Of a stretch of 64,000 nucleotides of DNA, positions 16,135 through 24,600 are shown piece by piece; position 1 is the first letter of the stretch, and each line of letters begins with the position of its first letter. Both the position numbers and the translations under genes were made by a program. The DNA is from Bacteroidaceae bacterium. GTDB lineage: Bacteria > Bacteroidota > Bacteroidia > Bacteroidales > Bacteroidaceae. Below the pieces are notes generated by a model. That model was not told the DNA's origin, made no database searches, and worked only from the letters and a program-made list of their open reading frames with translations. The stretch is taken from assembly GCA_017631315.1 (NCBI GenBank), contig JAGBTN010000003.1, positions 1-64,000 of the forward strand, read 5' to 3'.

Positions 16135-18849
16135 TTATATTTTATTTGTGTAATATTCAGAAATTACGTCTTCATAGTTTTTATGACATGTAGGACATCC
16201 TTTATACCGAATTCCTTGATCATCAGCTAAAACCGTTAATTGAGAGCCGCATTTGTAGCAATATAAAAAGCCCTTGTCATTATGTCCCTGTCCCATTTTC
16301 ATCTTAATCCTACTTGGAATAGGTTGTCCATTTAGTTGGTATTTCTGCGCTTGTCTTTCGTATTGGGAATCATTACAACAAGCAAGACAAGTAGGACAAA
16401 TATACCATCCATTGGGGCATTGCTTGCTATCTCTAGAGTCTATCAAACCAGTCTTACAATTGTAACAATAATTTAGGTAGATAAGCTTTTTATATTCTTT
16501 ACATCCAGGATTGTAGCAGCCATATCTGTTATAACTATTGAAGCCAAGAGATTTGCCAGGAAAAAGTAAATGTCCACATTCCCTACACTTTAAGCGGCGG
16601 AATGTTTGTATTACATTATTTGACGTTTTAATAAATTGTCTAATTGGCTCATATGGTTCATAGCCTGCTTCTGTTTCTTTAAGCATGGGAAATCCCATTA
16701 TCTCTACAAGATGATAAAGGGTGTACTCTTTCCATTTAGTCTCTTCTGATAAAACTTGTTTTGCTAGATTGTTGTGGAAACATTCTTTTCCCATGCACCA
16801 AAAGAAAGGCAAGTTAATGGCAGAATTCTTTTCGTCTGCTAAAGTTGGGGCGCAGAACGCCTTAAATCCGATTGATTTTTGAGATGTCAAGAATTCCTTT
16901 TCCCAGATTTTATCATTCTCTTCTATTTTTGATTTGTGGTAATACTTACGAAGAATTTTGTCAAGTTGAGATTCTTCGTATTGAACTTCAAAATAGCCCT
17001 CTGACAAAATTTCTGAATTAAGCTCTTTGTTGAGAGAATCGACAGTTCTTTTATATACTTCCTGAGCTTCTTCTTGCTGATATTTCAGCAAAGCGTCTTT
17101 GTATTGGATGCTATTTGATTCATTTTTTTCTTCGTCAGACAATTCACTCAGTATCTTCTTTTTTATTCCAAAAACATCATGATATAGGCTTACTAAAGCT
17201 TGACGCTGTGGAATAATTCTCATTCGTGTTTTCTTTCCGAAGGTTTCTATCAGCTCTAACTCAAAAGAATGTTTACTTTTGTCATAAGAAGTTACAACAA
17301 ACTCATGCTTTGAATTTGTTTCATAATTAATAGGTAATGAAAGTATAAAATCCTTGAATAGTTTTGTTGAAACCATTCCCCAGTCAACATCATAATCTTC
17401 ATCCTGATTAATTCTTTCAATAGGCGTTGACAAGAAATTGTTCACAAAGGAAATGTTTTTAGAAGGAATTCTCCATTTGTCATCATGTGGAACGGAAACT
17501 AAGCACTCTTTATTCCTTTTTCTTATCTGTCTCAGACATTTCGGAAGAGTTTCTTCTGTTACGGGGGCGTTATTAGAAAATCTACATGCATAGTATGATT
17601 TTCTGCTACCTAATCTGTCAAGAAATCGTTTTAACTCTTGTTGAAGAACTGTATCAGTCAGTTTTTTTGAATCAATTTTGTATATAATGGAATAATCGAC
17701 GAATCCTTTAAAACTACGATTATATACAGCTCCATTTTCACATGTTGGCAGTATTCTGTTCAGCTTGAAATCAATCTTTGGATTGTTCGAGTCACAATTT
17801 TGGATTGCAATATCAAGTACTCCGTCATATGTTTGGAAATTCCTCCCTTTTGAGTTATACAAAGTAATCAGGCTATCACACAGTAATGGTACCGTTAATA
17901 CTATCGGTTCAGACGGCGTTTCGAGACAATATCTGTACCTTGAAAATTCTGAGTATTTATTCTCGCGGAAGTTAGATAGAATATCCAGATTTAATGTCGT
18001 ATATTTGTTCCTTAAATCGTGGAAATATCGACGAACAATAGACAAACGCGTTTCCTCTGAAACTAATGAAAAAACAGGTTGAATGAGTATATTATAGTCC
18101 ACAAGTGGCTCATTCGTATACAGCCATTTATAGATAGCTATTATTTGATTATTTTTGTCATATTCCGAAATAACTTCAGGATTGAAGGGTCTTTCAAGAA
18201 TCCTGTCTAGTAGCTTGAAAAGATTTGTCGAAAGAGGATATGCTTTATCCTTATACAAATCTAAAAGTGTTTGGGGTATATAGATTTTATATTTCCCTCC
18301 AACAGATTCGCATACTTCTTTCAACTGTTTTTGTTTTTCTATCGCCAGGCATCTTCCTATATTTGAAAGATGTTCTGTAATATGTATGCGATTTTCTTCA
18401 GAATAGGAAGTTATACATTCTATTAATGTGTTAGGTGACCAATCAAGTTTATCTAATGCCCAGAGCAATTCAAGGAAGGCGTATTTTTTCCCGTCATTGA
18501 ATTTGTATTTTGATATGAAGCAATTAAAAATTGCTTTCCATTCGGATAAGTGTTTTCCTGTAACAATAGTAAGAGAGATTCTATGCTCATCATTATTGGC
18601 ATTACCCTCATTATCTAATATTTCCTCTGCTTGCCCTACTATTGTAAGACAATAGTGCAATTCTCTTTGGGCATACTGGCCAGCATTAAAAGAAATACCT
18701 AAGTCGCGGTCAACTGATTGCCACTCTGAATAATCCTCTTCTCTACCTTGTTCATCATATTGAACGTTCTCATATAATCGGAAAAAGAGTAATGGATTAT
18801 TTTTTATTCCGCTATATTTGTCTGAGGATATGTCAAAACTTAAATTCAT
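16135..18849 (-). CDS. 904-residue protein with three C-terminal zinc ribbons, defence-candidate component
   Basis: I do not recognise the first 750 residues, which look like a mostly helical multi-domain protein. The last 150 (about 753-904) hold many Cys pairs: CREC, CYNPGC, CYNC, CPTC with CC, CYKC and CPTCH. This is enough for three treble-clef or ribbon-type zinc sites that usually bind nucleic acid or protein. The gene is the last of the ATPase operon, 15 bp after the HDR-like gene. Two sample lines counted by hand are 28% and 33% G+C, much lower than the flanking housekeeping genes, pointing to horizontal acquisition. It could be the recognition or effector subunit; that is inference from context. 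Confidence 0.75.
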   Translation of the reverse strand: MNLSFDISSDKYSGIKNNPLLFFRLYENVQYDEQGREEDYSEWQSVDRDLGISFNAGQYAQRELHYCLTIVGQAEEILDNEGNANNDEHRISLTIVTGKHLSEWKAIFNCFISKYKFNDGKKYAFLELLWALDKLDWSPNTLIECITSYSEENRIHITEHLSNIGRCLAIEKQKQLKEVCESVGGKYKIYIPQTLLDLYKDKAYPLSTNLFKLLDRILERPFNPEVISEYDKNNQIIAIYKWLYTNEPLVDYNILIQPVFSLVSEETRLSIVRRYFHDLRNKYTTLNLDILSNFRENKYSEFSRYRYCLETPSEPIVLTVPLLCDSLITLYNSKGRNFQTYDGVLDIAIQNCDSNNPKIDFKLNRILPTCENGAVYNRSFKGFVDYSIIYKIDSKKLTDTVLQQELKRFLDRLGSRKSYYACRFSNNAPVTEETLPKCLRQIRKRNKECLVSVPHDDKWRIPSKNISFVNNFLSTPIERINQDEDYDVDWGMVSTKLFKDFILSLPINYETNSKHEFVVTSYDKSKHSFELELIETFGKKTRMRIIPQRQALVSLYHDVFGIKKKILSELSDEEKNESNSIQYKDALLKYQQEEAQEVYKRTVDSLNKELNSEILSEGYFEVQYEESQLDKILRKYYHKSKIEENDKIWEKEFLTSQKSIGFKAFCAPTLADEKNSAINLPFFWCMGKECFHNNLAKQVLSEETKWKEYTLYHLVEIMGFPMLKETEAGYEPYEPIRQFIKTSNNVIQTFRRLKCRECGHLLFPGKSLGFNSYNRYGCYNPGCKEYKKLIYLNYCYNCKTGLIDSRDSKQCPNGWYICPTCLACCNDSQYERQAQKYQLNGQPIPSRIKMKMGQGHNDKGFLYCYKCGSQLTVLADDQGIRYKGCPTCHKNYEDVISEYYTNKI

Positions 18850-18864
18850 ATAATCGAAAAGATT

Positions 18865-19896
18865 CTAACTATTCAAATCAAGCAAACGGTTGTATTTTGT
18901 TCCACAGAAAGATTCTTCTGAAGCTTCCTCAATAAATATCTTAACGGATCTTACCCAATTCTCATATTTTGTCATATCTTGTCTGCTGTTTCCAAATAGG
19001 CGTGGGAAAACAATAGTAATAGTCGGATTGTTTTTAGTAATGTATCCTATATCGCCAAACAAATCAAATCCATCTTCAGAATCTATCATAAAACTATTCG
19101 AAATGACATGTCTGCTATGAAATGATTCTACTTTATAATTATAACCTTTATCTGTATAAAAGAAACCAAACTTTATCGTCAAGTCTTTCCTGATTCTTTT
19201 GAGACATTTTTTTACCTTCTCATATGCCCTCTTGACATCTTTCTGACCATCTTCCAGATTACTAAGATTACTAATGATAGTAAGATGAAAATCAATTTCA
19301 AGGGTCTGAGGAAGTATCGCATTTAACAACGGCTCCAAATTATTTGAAATTCCAGGAAATGTTATGGCATTGGCTTTATCTTTCTTTTTTGAGGAAAGTA
19401 AATACGGATCCAAGATTATTAAAGAGTTACATGGGTGCTGGAGTTTACTTTTAAATGTCATGTACCTCAGTTCATATTTGTGCTTCTTATCCAAAGTAAA
19501 ACCTTCTCCTTTGAACAAATATTCTTTTTTTTGTAATGATCCCGGACAGAGTGTAACAACACCTAAATTATGTTCAATTTTAGCACATTCAGAAGATGTT
19601 TTATCAAGGATATATGTGGCACATAAATCTTCAGAATGTTCTATAGTTTCTTCTCCCGAATTTATAGAATTCAGTTTTTTTTCTATGTATTTCTCATCAC
19701 ATCTAATATAGTTCCCTTTTTTTATTAACATTTTCAAGAAGAAATCTTCCTTAATCATTTCTTCTTGTACATCAGTGATTACAAGTGAGCTACTCAAAGC
19801 ATCAGAGATGTTGAGTTTGGAACGTATACCTTCTAGAGAAGTATTAGAGTTGATACTCTTCCAAAATCCTGATTTTAAATATACTTTAGATTTCAT
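18865..19896 (-). CDS. PLD/HDR-like domain protein in ATPase operon
   Basis: This 343-residue protein lacks a signal peptide. After an unrecognised N-terminal half come SLIILDPYLL (about residues 158-167) and a downstream FHSRHVISNSF segment (His260-Ser-Arg262), then GFDLFGDIGYI. The DPY and HxR-type motifs resemble phospholipase D-like proteins of the kind found in defence islands, where HDR replaces HxK; most PLD residues, such as a second HxK, are missing, so activity is uncertain. Its start overlaps the ATPase stop by 4 bp (ATGA), so translation is coupled. It is followed 15 bp later by the zinc-ribbon gene. A role as a nuclease-like or sensor partner is inferred. Confidence 0.6.
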   Translation of the reverse strand: MKSKVYLKSGFWKSINSNTSLEGIRSKLNISDALSSSLVITDVQEEMIKEDFFLKMLIKKGNYIRCDEKYIEKKLNSINSGEETIEHSEDLCATYILDKTSSECAKIEHNLGVVTLCPGSLQKKEYLFKGEGFTLDKKHKYELRYMTFKSKLQHPCNSLIILDPYLLSSKKKDKANAITFPGISNNLEPLLNAILPQTLEIDFHLTIISNLSNLEDGQKDVKRAYEKVKKCLKRIRKDLTIKFGFFYTDKGYNYKVESFHSRHVISNSFMIDSEDGFDLFGDIGYITKNNPTITIVFPRLFGNSRQDMTKYENWVRSVKIFIEEASEESFCGTKYNRLLDLNS

Positions 19897-21308
19897 GAGA
19901 GTATAGTTTTTTTTCTAAACAAATCCAATGCTAAAGTATCTGCTTCATCATAAAATCCAGAACCAAACGAGTCGTTTAATCGTCCATCTTCTAGTATCTC
20001 TAACTTACGATTTGTTGACTCACCATTTTCGTCTTTCTCAACATAGTTGAGAGAAACATCCTGGGATTTAAGAGAGTTTTCTTTGTCTGCAACCATAACC
20101 TGAAGTTTTCGGATAAGGTATTCACTATGTGTTTCTATGATGAAGTGTATGTTATACTTCTGGTATGCTTCAACAAACATCTCGGCCAACAAAGACTGAT
20201 ATTTAGGATGCAGATGAACTTCAGGTTCTTCAACACAGATTAATTTGGGGGGATAAATATGGTTCCCTGACTCCATATCAGGCTGAATGCACATCTGGAT
20301 ATTGTTATTGATTTGTAGGAGTAAAGAAACTAACTGTGTAATCCCATATCCTTCATCCGCTAATAACCGTCTTGTTCCTCCCTCCTTAACAATATAGACC
20401 AACATGCCAAGTCCTTCGGGTGTGCCTTTAAACTCGATTGAATCACCGATTTGGAATCCTTTTATCCATTTCTTAAGGAATGCTCCTGGCTTATTCCAAA
20501 CCAGATAAGGATCTGCAAAATACTCATTATTATAGTTATTATCCCTTTCATTCCATTTCCTTAATATCCGACTCATCTTGTTGTCATCTTCAATGGAATA
20601 CGCTCTATGGACTAATGCAGATGAAGAAATGATATAATCTATGTGTTGAGTGAACCACAAACAAACCACTTCATTTACGAGTAGACTAATATAATTGTTC
20701 TTCTTACGTTCTTCTTTTTGTTCTTTTGTTAGTATTTTGCTATACAATTCAGTCCACCCATCGTTATTCTTCTTTAGGAAAAGGTCAACGATAGAAGAAT
20801 TATGAATATAATTACTCTCAACAGCACTGAAATTCACGCTTTCTGAATGTTCTATTCCACCATTAACCCAATATATTTGTGTTCCATCTGTTTTTTTAAT
20901 AATAAGATCACGGAGAGTAGCATTGTTAACGGTGTCTTTTTTAGAAACGAAATGTCTTGTGACAATAACCTCCTCTTGTAAACAGTCAGACCATACTCTA
21001 TATGAAAAACTGATTATCTTATTTTCCGATTTGTCGTTTAATACATTATCAAATTGTCCAAGCATTAATTCTCTGGCATTTATGTATAAATCTTGTGAAG
21101 GAACATGCCTCTGTATGTCGTAATCACTAGAACTAACTAATGGACTCTTTGATTGGTTAGATAATAGCATGAGGGCTTTTACTAAAGAACTCTTACCTGC
21201 ACTATTACATCCTGTCAAAACGGTAATAGGAGCAAGCTCGAAGTCTGCGCCATCACTACCGAATGAGCGAAAGTTCTTTATACTGAAAATTGGATTACTT
21301 GTATTCAT
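19893..21308 (-). CDS. AAA/ABC-type ATPase with DUF3696 C-terminus
   Basis: This 471-residue protein has a Walker A loop (GCNSAGKSS, residues 33-41). A long insertion follows, then an ABC-like signature LLADEGYGITQLVSLLLQ, a Walker B LICVEEPEVHLHP and a His-switch FIIETHSEYLIRKLQ. The C-terminus EDGRLNDSFGSGFYDEAD is the DUF3696 pattern. It belongs to the OLD/SMC-like ATPases common in phage-defence operons. Its promoter and operator lie in the 53-bp gap after the WYL gene. It starts the operon ATPase, HDR-like, zinc-ribbon protein. The trio recalls known DUF3696 ATPase defence systems such as Menshen, but I cannot confirm identity. Confidence 0.85.
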   Translation of the reverse strand: MNTSNPIFSIKNFRSFGSDGADFELAPITVLTGCNSAGKSSLVKALMLLSNQSKSPLVSSSDYDIQRHVPSQDLYINARELMLGQFDNVLNDKSENKIISFSYRVWSDCLQEEVIVTRHFVSKKDTVNNATLRDLIIKKTDGTQIYWVNGGIEHSESVNFSAVESNYIHNSSIVDLFLKKNNDGWTELYSKILTKEQKEERKKNNYISLLVNEVVCLWFTQHIDYIISSSALVHRAYSIEDDNKMSRILRKWNERDNNYNNEYFADPYLVWNKPGAFLKKWIKGFQIGDSIEFKGTPEGLGMLVYIVKEGGTRRLLADEGYGITQLVSLLLQINNNIQMCIQPDMESGNHIYPPKLICVEEPEVHLHPKYQSLLAEMFVEAYQKYNIHFIIETHSEYLIRKLQVMVADKENSLKSQDVSLNYVEKDENGESTNRKLEILEDGRLNDSFGSGFYDEADTLALDLFRKKTILS

Positions 21309-21334
21309 ATTTTAATCTGCTTTATATTTTCTGC

Positions 21335-21376
21335 TGCAAAGTTACATCTCTCTTACGAAATCTATGTTCGCAACTG
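21335..21376 (-). promoter_or_regulatory. promoter and WYL-type operator of the ATPase operon
   Basis: On the minus strand TAACTTTGC (21344 to 21336) is the -7 box, 36 bp before the ATPase ATG. CGAA (21356-21359), seven bases, then TTCG (21367-21370) form the inverted repeat, overlapping the stop codon of the WYL gene. Spacing to the -7 box is identical to the other two copies. Confidence 0.8.
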
Positions 21377-22396
21377 AGAATATTTATCATTCATCTCTAA
21401 AATTCTCTTTCTTACATCATCTGCTATTGTTCCATCAGAATGTAGTACGAGGAGGTCTTTTCCAAAGGAACAGAGTTCACGGATTAGTTCATAGTTAGGA
21501 ATGCAGTCTAATGTGAAGAACATTCCACCTTCTAACTGTGGATACTCTTGGCGAAGTTGAACATCCTTTTCTCCCTTTATCGGCGTATAACTGCCATGAA
21601 TGGGCTTAGTGTCAACAAAGCCTTTCGATGTGTCGCTTACCCAACAGAGGATGTGTTCTATTGGTCGGTCTTCGTAGAGGGTTACGCCTACGATGTCCTC
21701 GAAGCGTTCTGCAAGATCTTCCGCACACTCAACATATTTCTTTTCGGGTAGAGCCTTCACTTCATCTATTCTATCGAGGGGAAAGGTAAGTATCTTCTTA
21801 TCGCTGTCGGCAGCACCGAGCAGGAACCATCTCTCGTTATATTGTTTCAGCAAATATGGGTGGAAGTCTATACTGCGGATGGTACTATCTGAAAATGTAT
21901 GATAGGATAAGCAGATAACAACTTCATTAGAGATATGGTCAAATAGCATGCCAAGCAAATTAGAGTTCAGCAGATATGGATTATTGCTGAAGCTTATCAC
22001 CTGCTTACGCTCTTCTATTTCAAGCCCTACCTTGAATTTATCCAGCCATTCGAAGTTATCAAGTCCATCAAACTGCCCAATAGTACTTAACAACTCGGAC
22101 AACAGGTTACGTTCTTGCCAGCTTAACTCTTCTTTGAATATAGAAAAACCTCTTTCATACCTAAGACATTCCCTGCCATTTTTCTTATATTCCACTATAG
22201 GTGCTCTGAAAGGAGCATCCTTCAGATCAATGATGTCTGTTTCTATACAACGACGAGTTACTTGCTTGAACCCTGCGTCATCTAACATTTCATTCACTTT
22301 CTCCCACAGAGTCTTTCTGTCATAGAAATGATGGCGATCCGAAAGTAGTCTGTCCAGAAACTTATATCGTATTAGGGCGTTCTTGTTTGAAGGCAT
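21362..22396 (-). CDS. WYL-domain transcriptional regulator
   Basis: This 344-residue protein has an N-terminal winged-helix-like region (RYKFLDRLLSD, VTRRCIETDIIDL) and a central WYL domain (DFHPYLLKQYNERWFLLG, then TFPLDRIDEV). A C-terminal part follows with RFEDIVGVTL. WYL regulators bind ligands, often nucleic-acid-like, and control phage-defence operons such as BREX and CBASS in other bacteria. It is transcribed alone from a promoter carrying the island operator and ends just before the ATPase operon promoter carrying the same site. Autoregulation and control of all three promoters are inferred from these shared sites. Confidence 0.85.
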   Translation of the reverse strand: MPSNKNALIRYKFLDRLLSDRHHFYDRKTLWEKVNEMLDDAGFKQVTRRCIETDIIDLKDAPFRAPIVEYKKNGRECLRYERGFSIFKEELSWQERNLLSELLSTIGQFDGLDNFEWLDKFKVGLEIEERKQVISFSNNPYLLNSNLLGMLFDHISNEVVICLSYHTFSDSTIRSIDFHPYLLKQYNERWFLLGAADSDKKILTFPLDRIDEVKALPEKKYVECAEDLAERFEDIVGVTLYEDRPIEHILCWVSDTSKGFVDTKPIHGSYTPIKGEKDVQLRQEYPQLEGGMFFTLDCIPNYELIRELCSFGKDLLVLHSDGTIADDVRKRILEMNDKYSQLRT

Positions 22397-22420
22397 ATTC
22401 TTGTGCTTTTGATTTCCGAC

Positions 22421-22462
22421 TGCAAAGGTAAGACTCGGTTGCGAAGTCTTTGTTCGTGATGG
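22421..22462 (-). promoter_or_regulatory. promoter and operator of the WYL gene
   Basis: On the minus strand TACCTTTGC (22430 to 22422) is the -7 box, 34 bp before the ATG. CGAA (22442-22445), seven bases, TTCG (22453-22456) form the inverted repeat at the same offset as at 16088 and 21335. There is no TTTG at -33 in any of the three, so the operator replaces the -33 element. Confidence 0.8.
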
Positions 22463-22573
22463 TAAATGTTATTGTTTGGGTGTAAAGTTAGGATTTTTCT
22501 TACAAACGACAAACAAATTTCTTTTTATAATTGTTTGGACAAGATAAATTCATTTACTGAGAATACATCAAAG

Positions 22574-22596
22574 GTGGGAGAGGAAATCTCTCCCAC
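22574..22596 (-). terminator. stem-loop downstream of the vWA gene
   Basis: GTGGGAGAG and CTCTCCCAC form a perfect 9-bp stem with a 5-base loop. On the minus strand it follows the vWA gene. Only a weak T-tract follows. The rest of 22397-22664, apart from the WYL promoter, shows no feature. Confidence 0.6.
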
Positions 22597-22664
22597 TCTA
22601 AGGTTACTTGTGGTTTGACAGAGAGGTATGGCAAGTCTCTAATGCCAAAGTGTGGTGTGTGGGT

Positions 22665-23303
22665 TCAGTCTTCGTTGAAGAAACTGCCAGAGGGTATGTT
22701 TTGGCAAGCATTGATGTTGCTGTTATAGCGTTCGCGACTGCGTTGTTCTCTTGCAAACATGGCACGTGTGCCTGCTTCGTCCTGCTGGAATTCCAGGTGT
22801 TCTTCTATGGCGAAGGAGCGTGCCATGGACTCCACATCGAGGTTGTCTGTGCCTATCAGTGTGAAGGTCCAGCCTTGTTTCTTGAGTTTCTCTATCATGT
22901 TGCGAACCATTCTCAACGTCCACTCTTGGGAACTGTTTTCTTCTCCGTCGGTGATGATGGTTACGAGTACATGGTCGCCTTCGCTCACTTGTGCGTTCAC
23001 CTTTGATATTCCTTTTCCTATGGCATCGTAAAGCGGTGTGGCTCCACCTGGGTTGTATGCCTTCCAGGAGAGGTCTTTTGTCTGCGAAGCGGGCGTGTTG
23101 TCGTAGTGCCATGTGGTGTGACTGGAGTCGAAGGTCAGCAGCGTGACGCTTTGTTTCTGGTTGGGGAACTTCTTCTGCATCTGTCGTATTGTCTGCAAGG
23201 TTTCGTTCATGCCGCTGAAGGCTTGCTTGCGTATGACACACATCGAGCCGCTCTCGTCGACGATAATCAGGTTGTGCACTCGTTTTGTTTCGTTCTTTTT
23301 CAT
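22665..23303 (-). CDS. von Willebrand factor A domain protein
   Basis: This 212-residue cytoplasmic-looking protein is almost entirely a vWA domain. The metal-ion-dependent adhesion site is complete: DESGSM near residue 16, the threonine in NPGGATPLYD, and the aspartate in TDGEEN. Such stand-alone vWA proteins resemble TerY-type proteins and act as metal-dependent binding modules. It is divergent from the sigma-factor/A1S_2505 fusion, with starts 123 bp apart, so the two may share a regulatory region. It has no signal peptide or transmembrane segment. The partner is unknown. Confidence 0.85.
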   Translation of the reverse strand: MKKNETKRVHNLIIVDESGSMCVIRKQAFSGMNETLQTIRQMQKKFPNQKQSVTLLTFDSSHTTWHYDNTPASQTKDLSWKAYNPGGATPLYDAIGKGISKVNAQVSEGDHVLVTIITDGEENSSQEWTLRMVRNMIEKLKKQGWTFTLIGTDNLDVESMARSFAIEEHLEFQQDEAGTRAMFAREQRSRERYNSNINACQNIPSGSFFNED

Positions 23304-23426
23304 GACTGTTGTTTTTAATAGGTTTATATTCTCTTAAGACATGTCTTTATTACTTTGAAGAAGTTTTTGCAGAAAAATTAAGTGGCTGTGTGATTTTTTT
23401 TGTATTTTCGCAAAAACAACTATAAA

Positions 23427-24509
23427 ATGTACCACCAAAACCTATCCGACGACGCCATAATCAGTGGATTTCGCGAAGGCGATTCCCGGATTATCCGAAA
23501 GTACTTCTACGGTTACTGCCGAGCGGGTTATTACATGTTCGACCGCCGTTATCAGTTGAGCGAGAAGGAGAATCTCGACTTCATGTCGCTGGCACACCAG
23601 TATGCTATTTACCTGATGGAACATGACTGGAAGCCTCTGGAAGACCATTCGCCTAACGTAACCTTGAAGACGTGGCTCATCAACGGATTTCGCTATGTGG
23701 TTTTGGATGCCTTGAAGTGGCATCGGAAAGAGTATGGCAGCATAACGTTCAAGGACTATCTGCGTTCGTTCGATTCGACAAGCGACCTCCGATTGCATTT
23801 CAACCGTATGCTGGCAGATGTCTGTGAGCATATGCCAATGGGGCGTGAAGGGAGGTTAATCATATACCTGCTCTTCATTAAAGGTTATAAAGAGAAGGAG
23901 ATTGCAGAACGGATGAAACTGACACCTTCGGCAATATCACAGAAAGTCAAGAAGTTGAAGGAAGACATCCTGATACCATATTTCCGAAAGAACTTCGACA
24001 TGGAGTTGGAGATGCCGGAGATAATGGCAGTTGAAGCCTCTTACGAAGATTCTGGTATCAGGTACTCAAGCCTCCTTGAAAGAAGTTCTGACAGCAGTAA
24101 TTACAGTATAATACTACCTGGAAGCATCGAGCCTATGCAGAAAAAACGTACTACACCAGAGTTTATTACAGAGTTGCAGCCCGGCGAGATATTTGTATTC
24201 GGCAGCAATCTGAGGGGAATGCATGGCGGAGGAGCCGCACGTGTGGCGTTCCAGAAGTTTGGAGCCATATGGGGAGAAGGCGTCGGCCTGCACGGACAGA
24301 GTTATGCCATACCCACCATGCAAGGCGGAGTTGAGACCATTCGTCCTTATGTGGACGAGTTCATACGCTTTGCCCAAGAGCATCCGGAACTGACCTTCCT
24401 CGTTACCCGTATCGGTTGCGGCATTGCCGGCTTTACGGACGACGACATCGCTCCGCTCTTCGAAGAGGCTCAAGACATAGAGAACATCGTCCTGCCCGAA
24501 GAGTGGTAA
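23427..24509 (+). CDS. sigma-70-like protein fused to A1S_2505-type domain
   Basis: I choose the ATG at 23427 (MYHQNLSDDAI), downstream of a TATTTTCG box; an in-frame TTG 27 bp upstream is less likely. The 360-residue protein has two parts. Residues about 1-190 look like a small sigma-70-type factor, with a region 2-like stretch (SDDAIISGFREGDSR) and a region 4 helix-turn-helix (EKEIAERMKLTPSAISQKVKKL). Residues about 242-360 match A1S_2505-family phage-associated proteins (FVFGSNLRGMHGGGAA, HGQSYAIPT, VTRIGCGIAGF, NIVLPEEW), whose function is unknown to me. A sigma-like domain joined to this domain is unusual. It is divergent from the vWA gene. Confidence 0.75.
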   Translation: MYHQNLSDDAIISGFREGDSRIIRKYFYGYCRAGYYMFDRRYQLSEKENLDFMSLAHQYAIYLMEHDWKPLEDHSPNVTLKTWLINGFRYVVLDALKWHRKEYGSITFKDYLRSFDSTSDLRLHFNRMLADVCEHMPMGREGRLIIYLLFIKGYKEKEIAERMKLTPSAISQKVKKLKEDILIPYFRKNFDMELEMPEIMAVEASYEDSGIRYSSLLERSSDSSNYSIILPGSIEPMQKKRTTPEFITELQPGEIFVFGSNLRGMHGGGAARVAFQKFGAIWGEGVGLHGQSYAIPTMQGGVETIRPYVDEFIRFAQEHPELTFLVTRIGCGIAGFTDDDIAPLFEEAQDIENIVLPEEW

Positions 24510-24512
24510 AAT

Positions 24513-24548
24513 CGCACACCTCCAGTCCACTTGCCCGAACGGACGCGT
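24513..24548 (+). repeat. 36-bp dispersed repeat, right copy
   Basis: These bases match 11320-11355 in the same orientation with a single mismatch. Together the two copies bracket 13.2 kb that includes the AT-rich island, the vWA gene and the sigma fusion. Confidence 0.9.
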
Positions 24549-24600
24549 GAGGATGGAGAAGTGTTTTTGACAAGGCCAAAAACATCACACGAGAAGTCGG

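Noticed and set aside
11320-24548. The flanking 36-bp repeats as phage or ICE attachment sites
   Set aside because: No integrase, tRNA or transfer gene is seen, and part of the repeat recurs elsewhere, so I record it only as a dispersed repeat.
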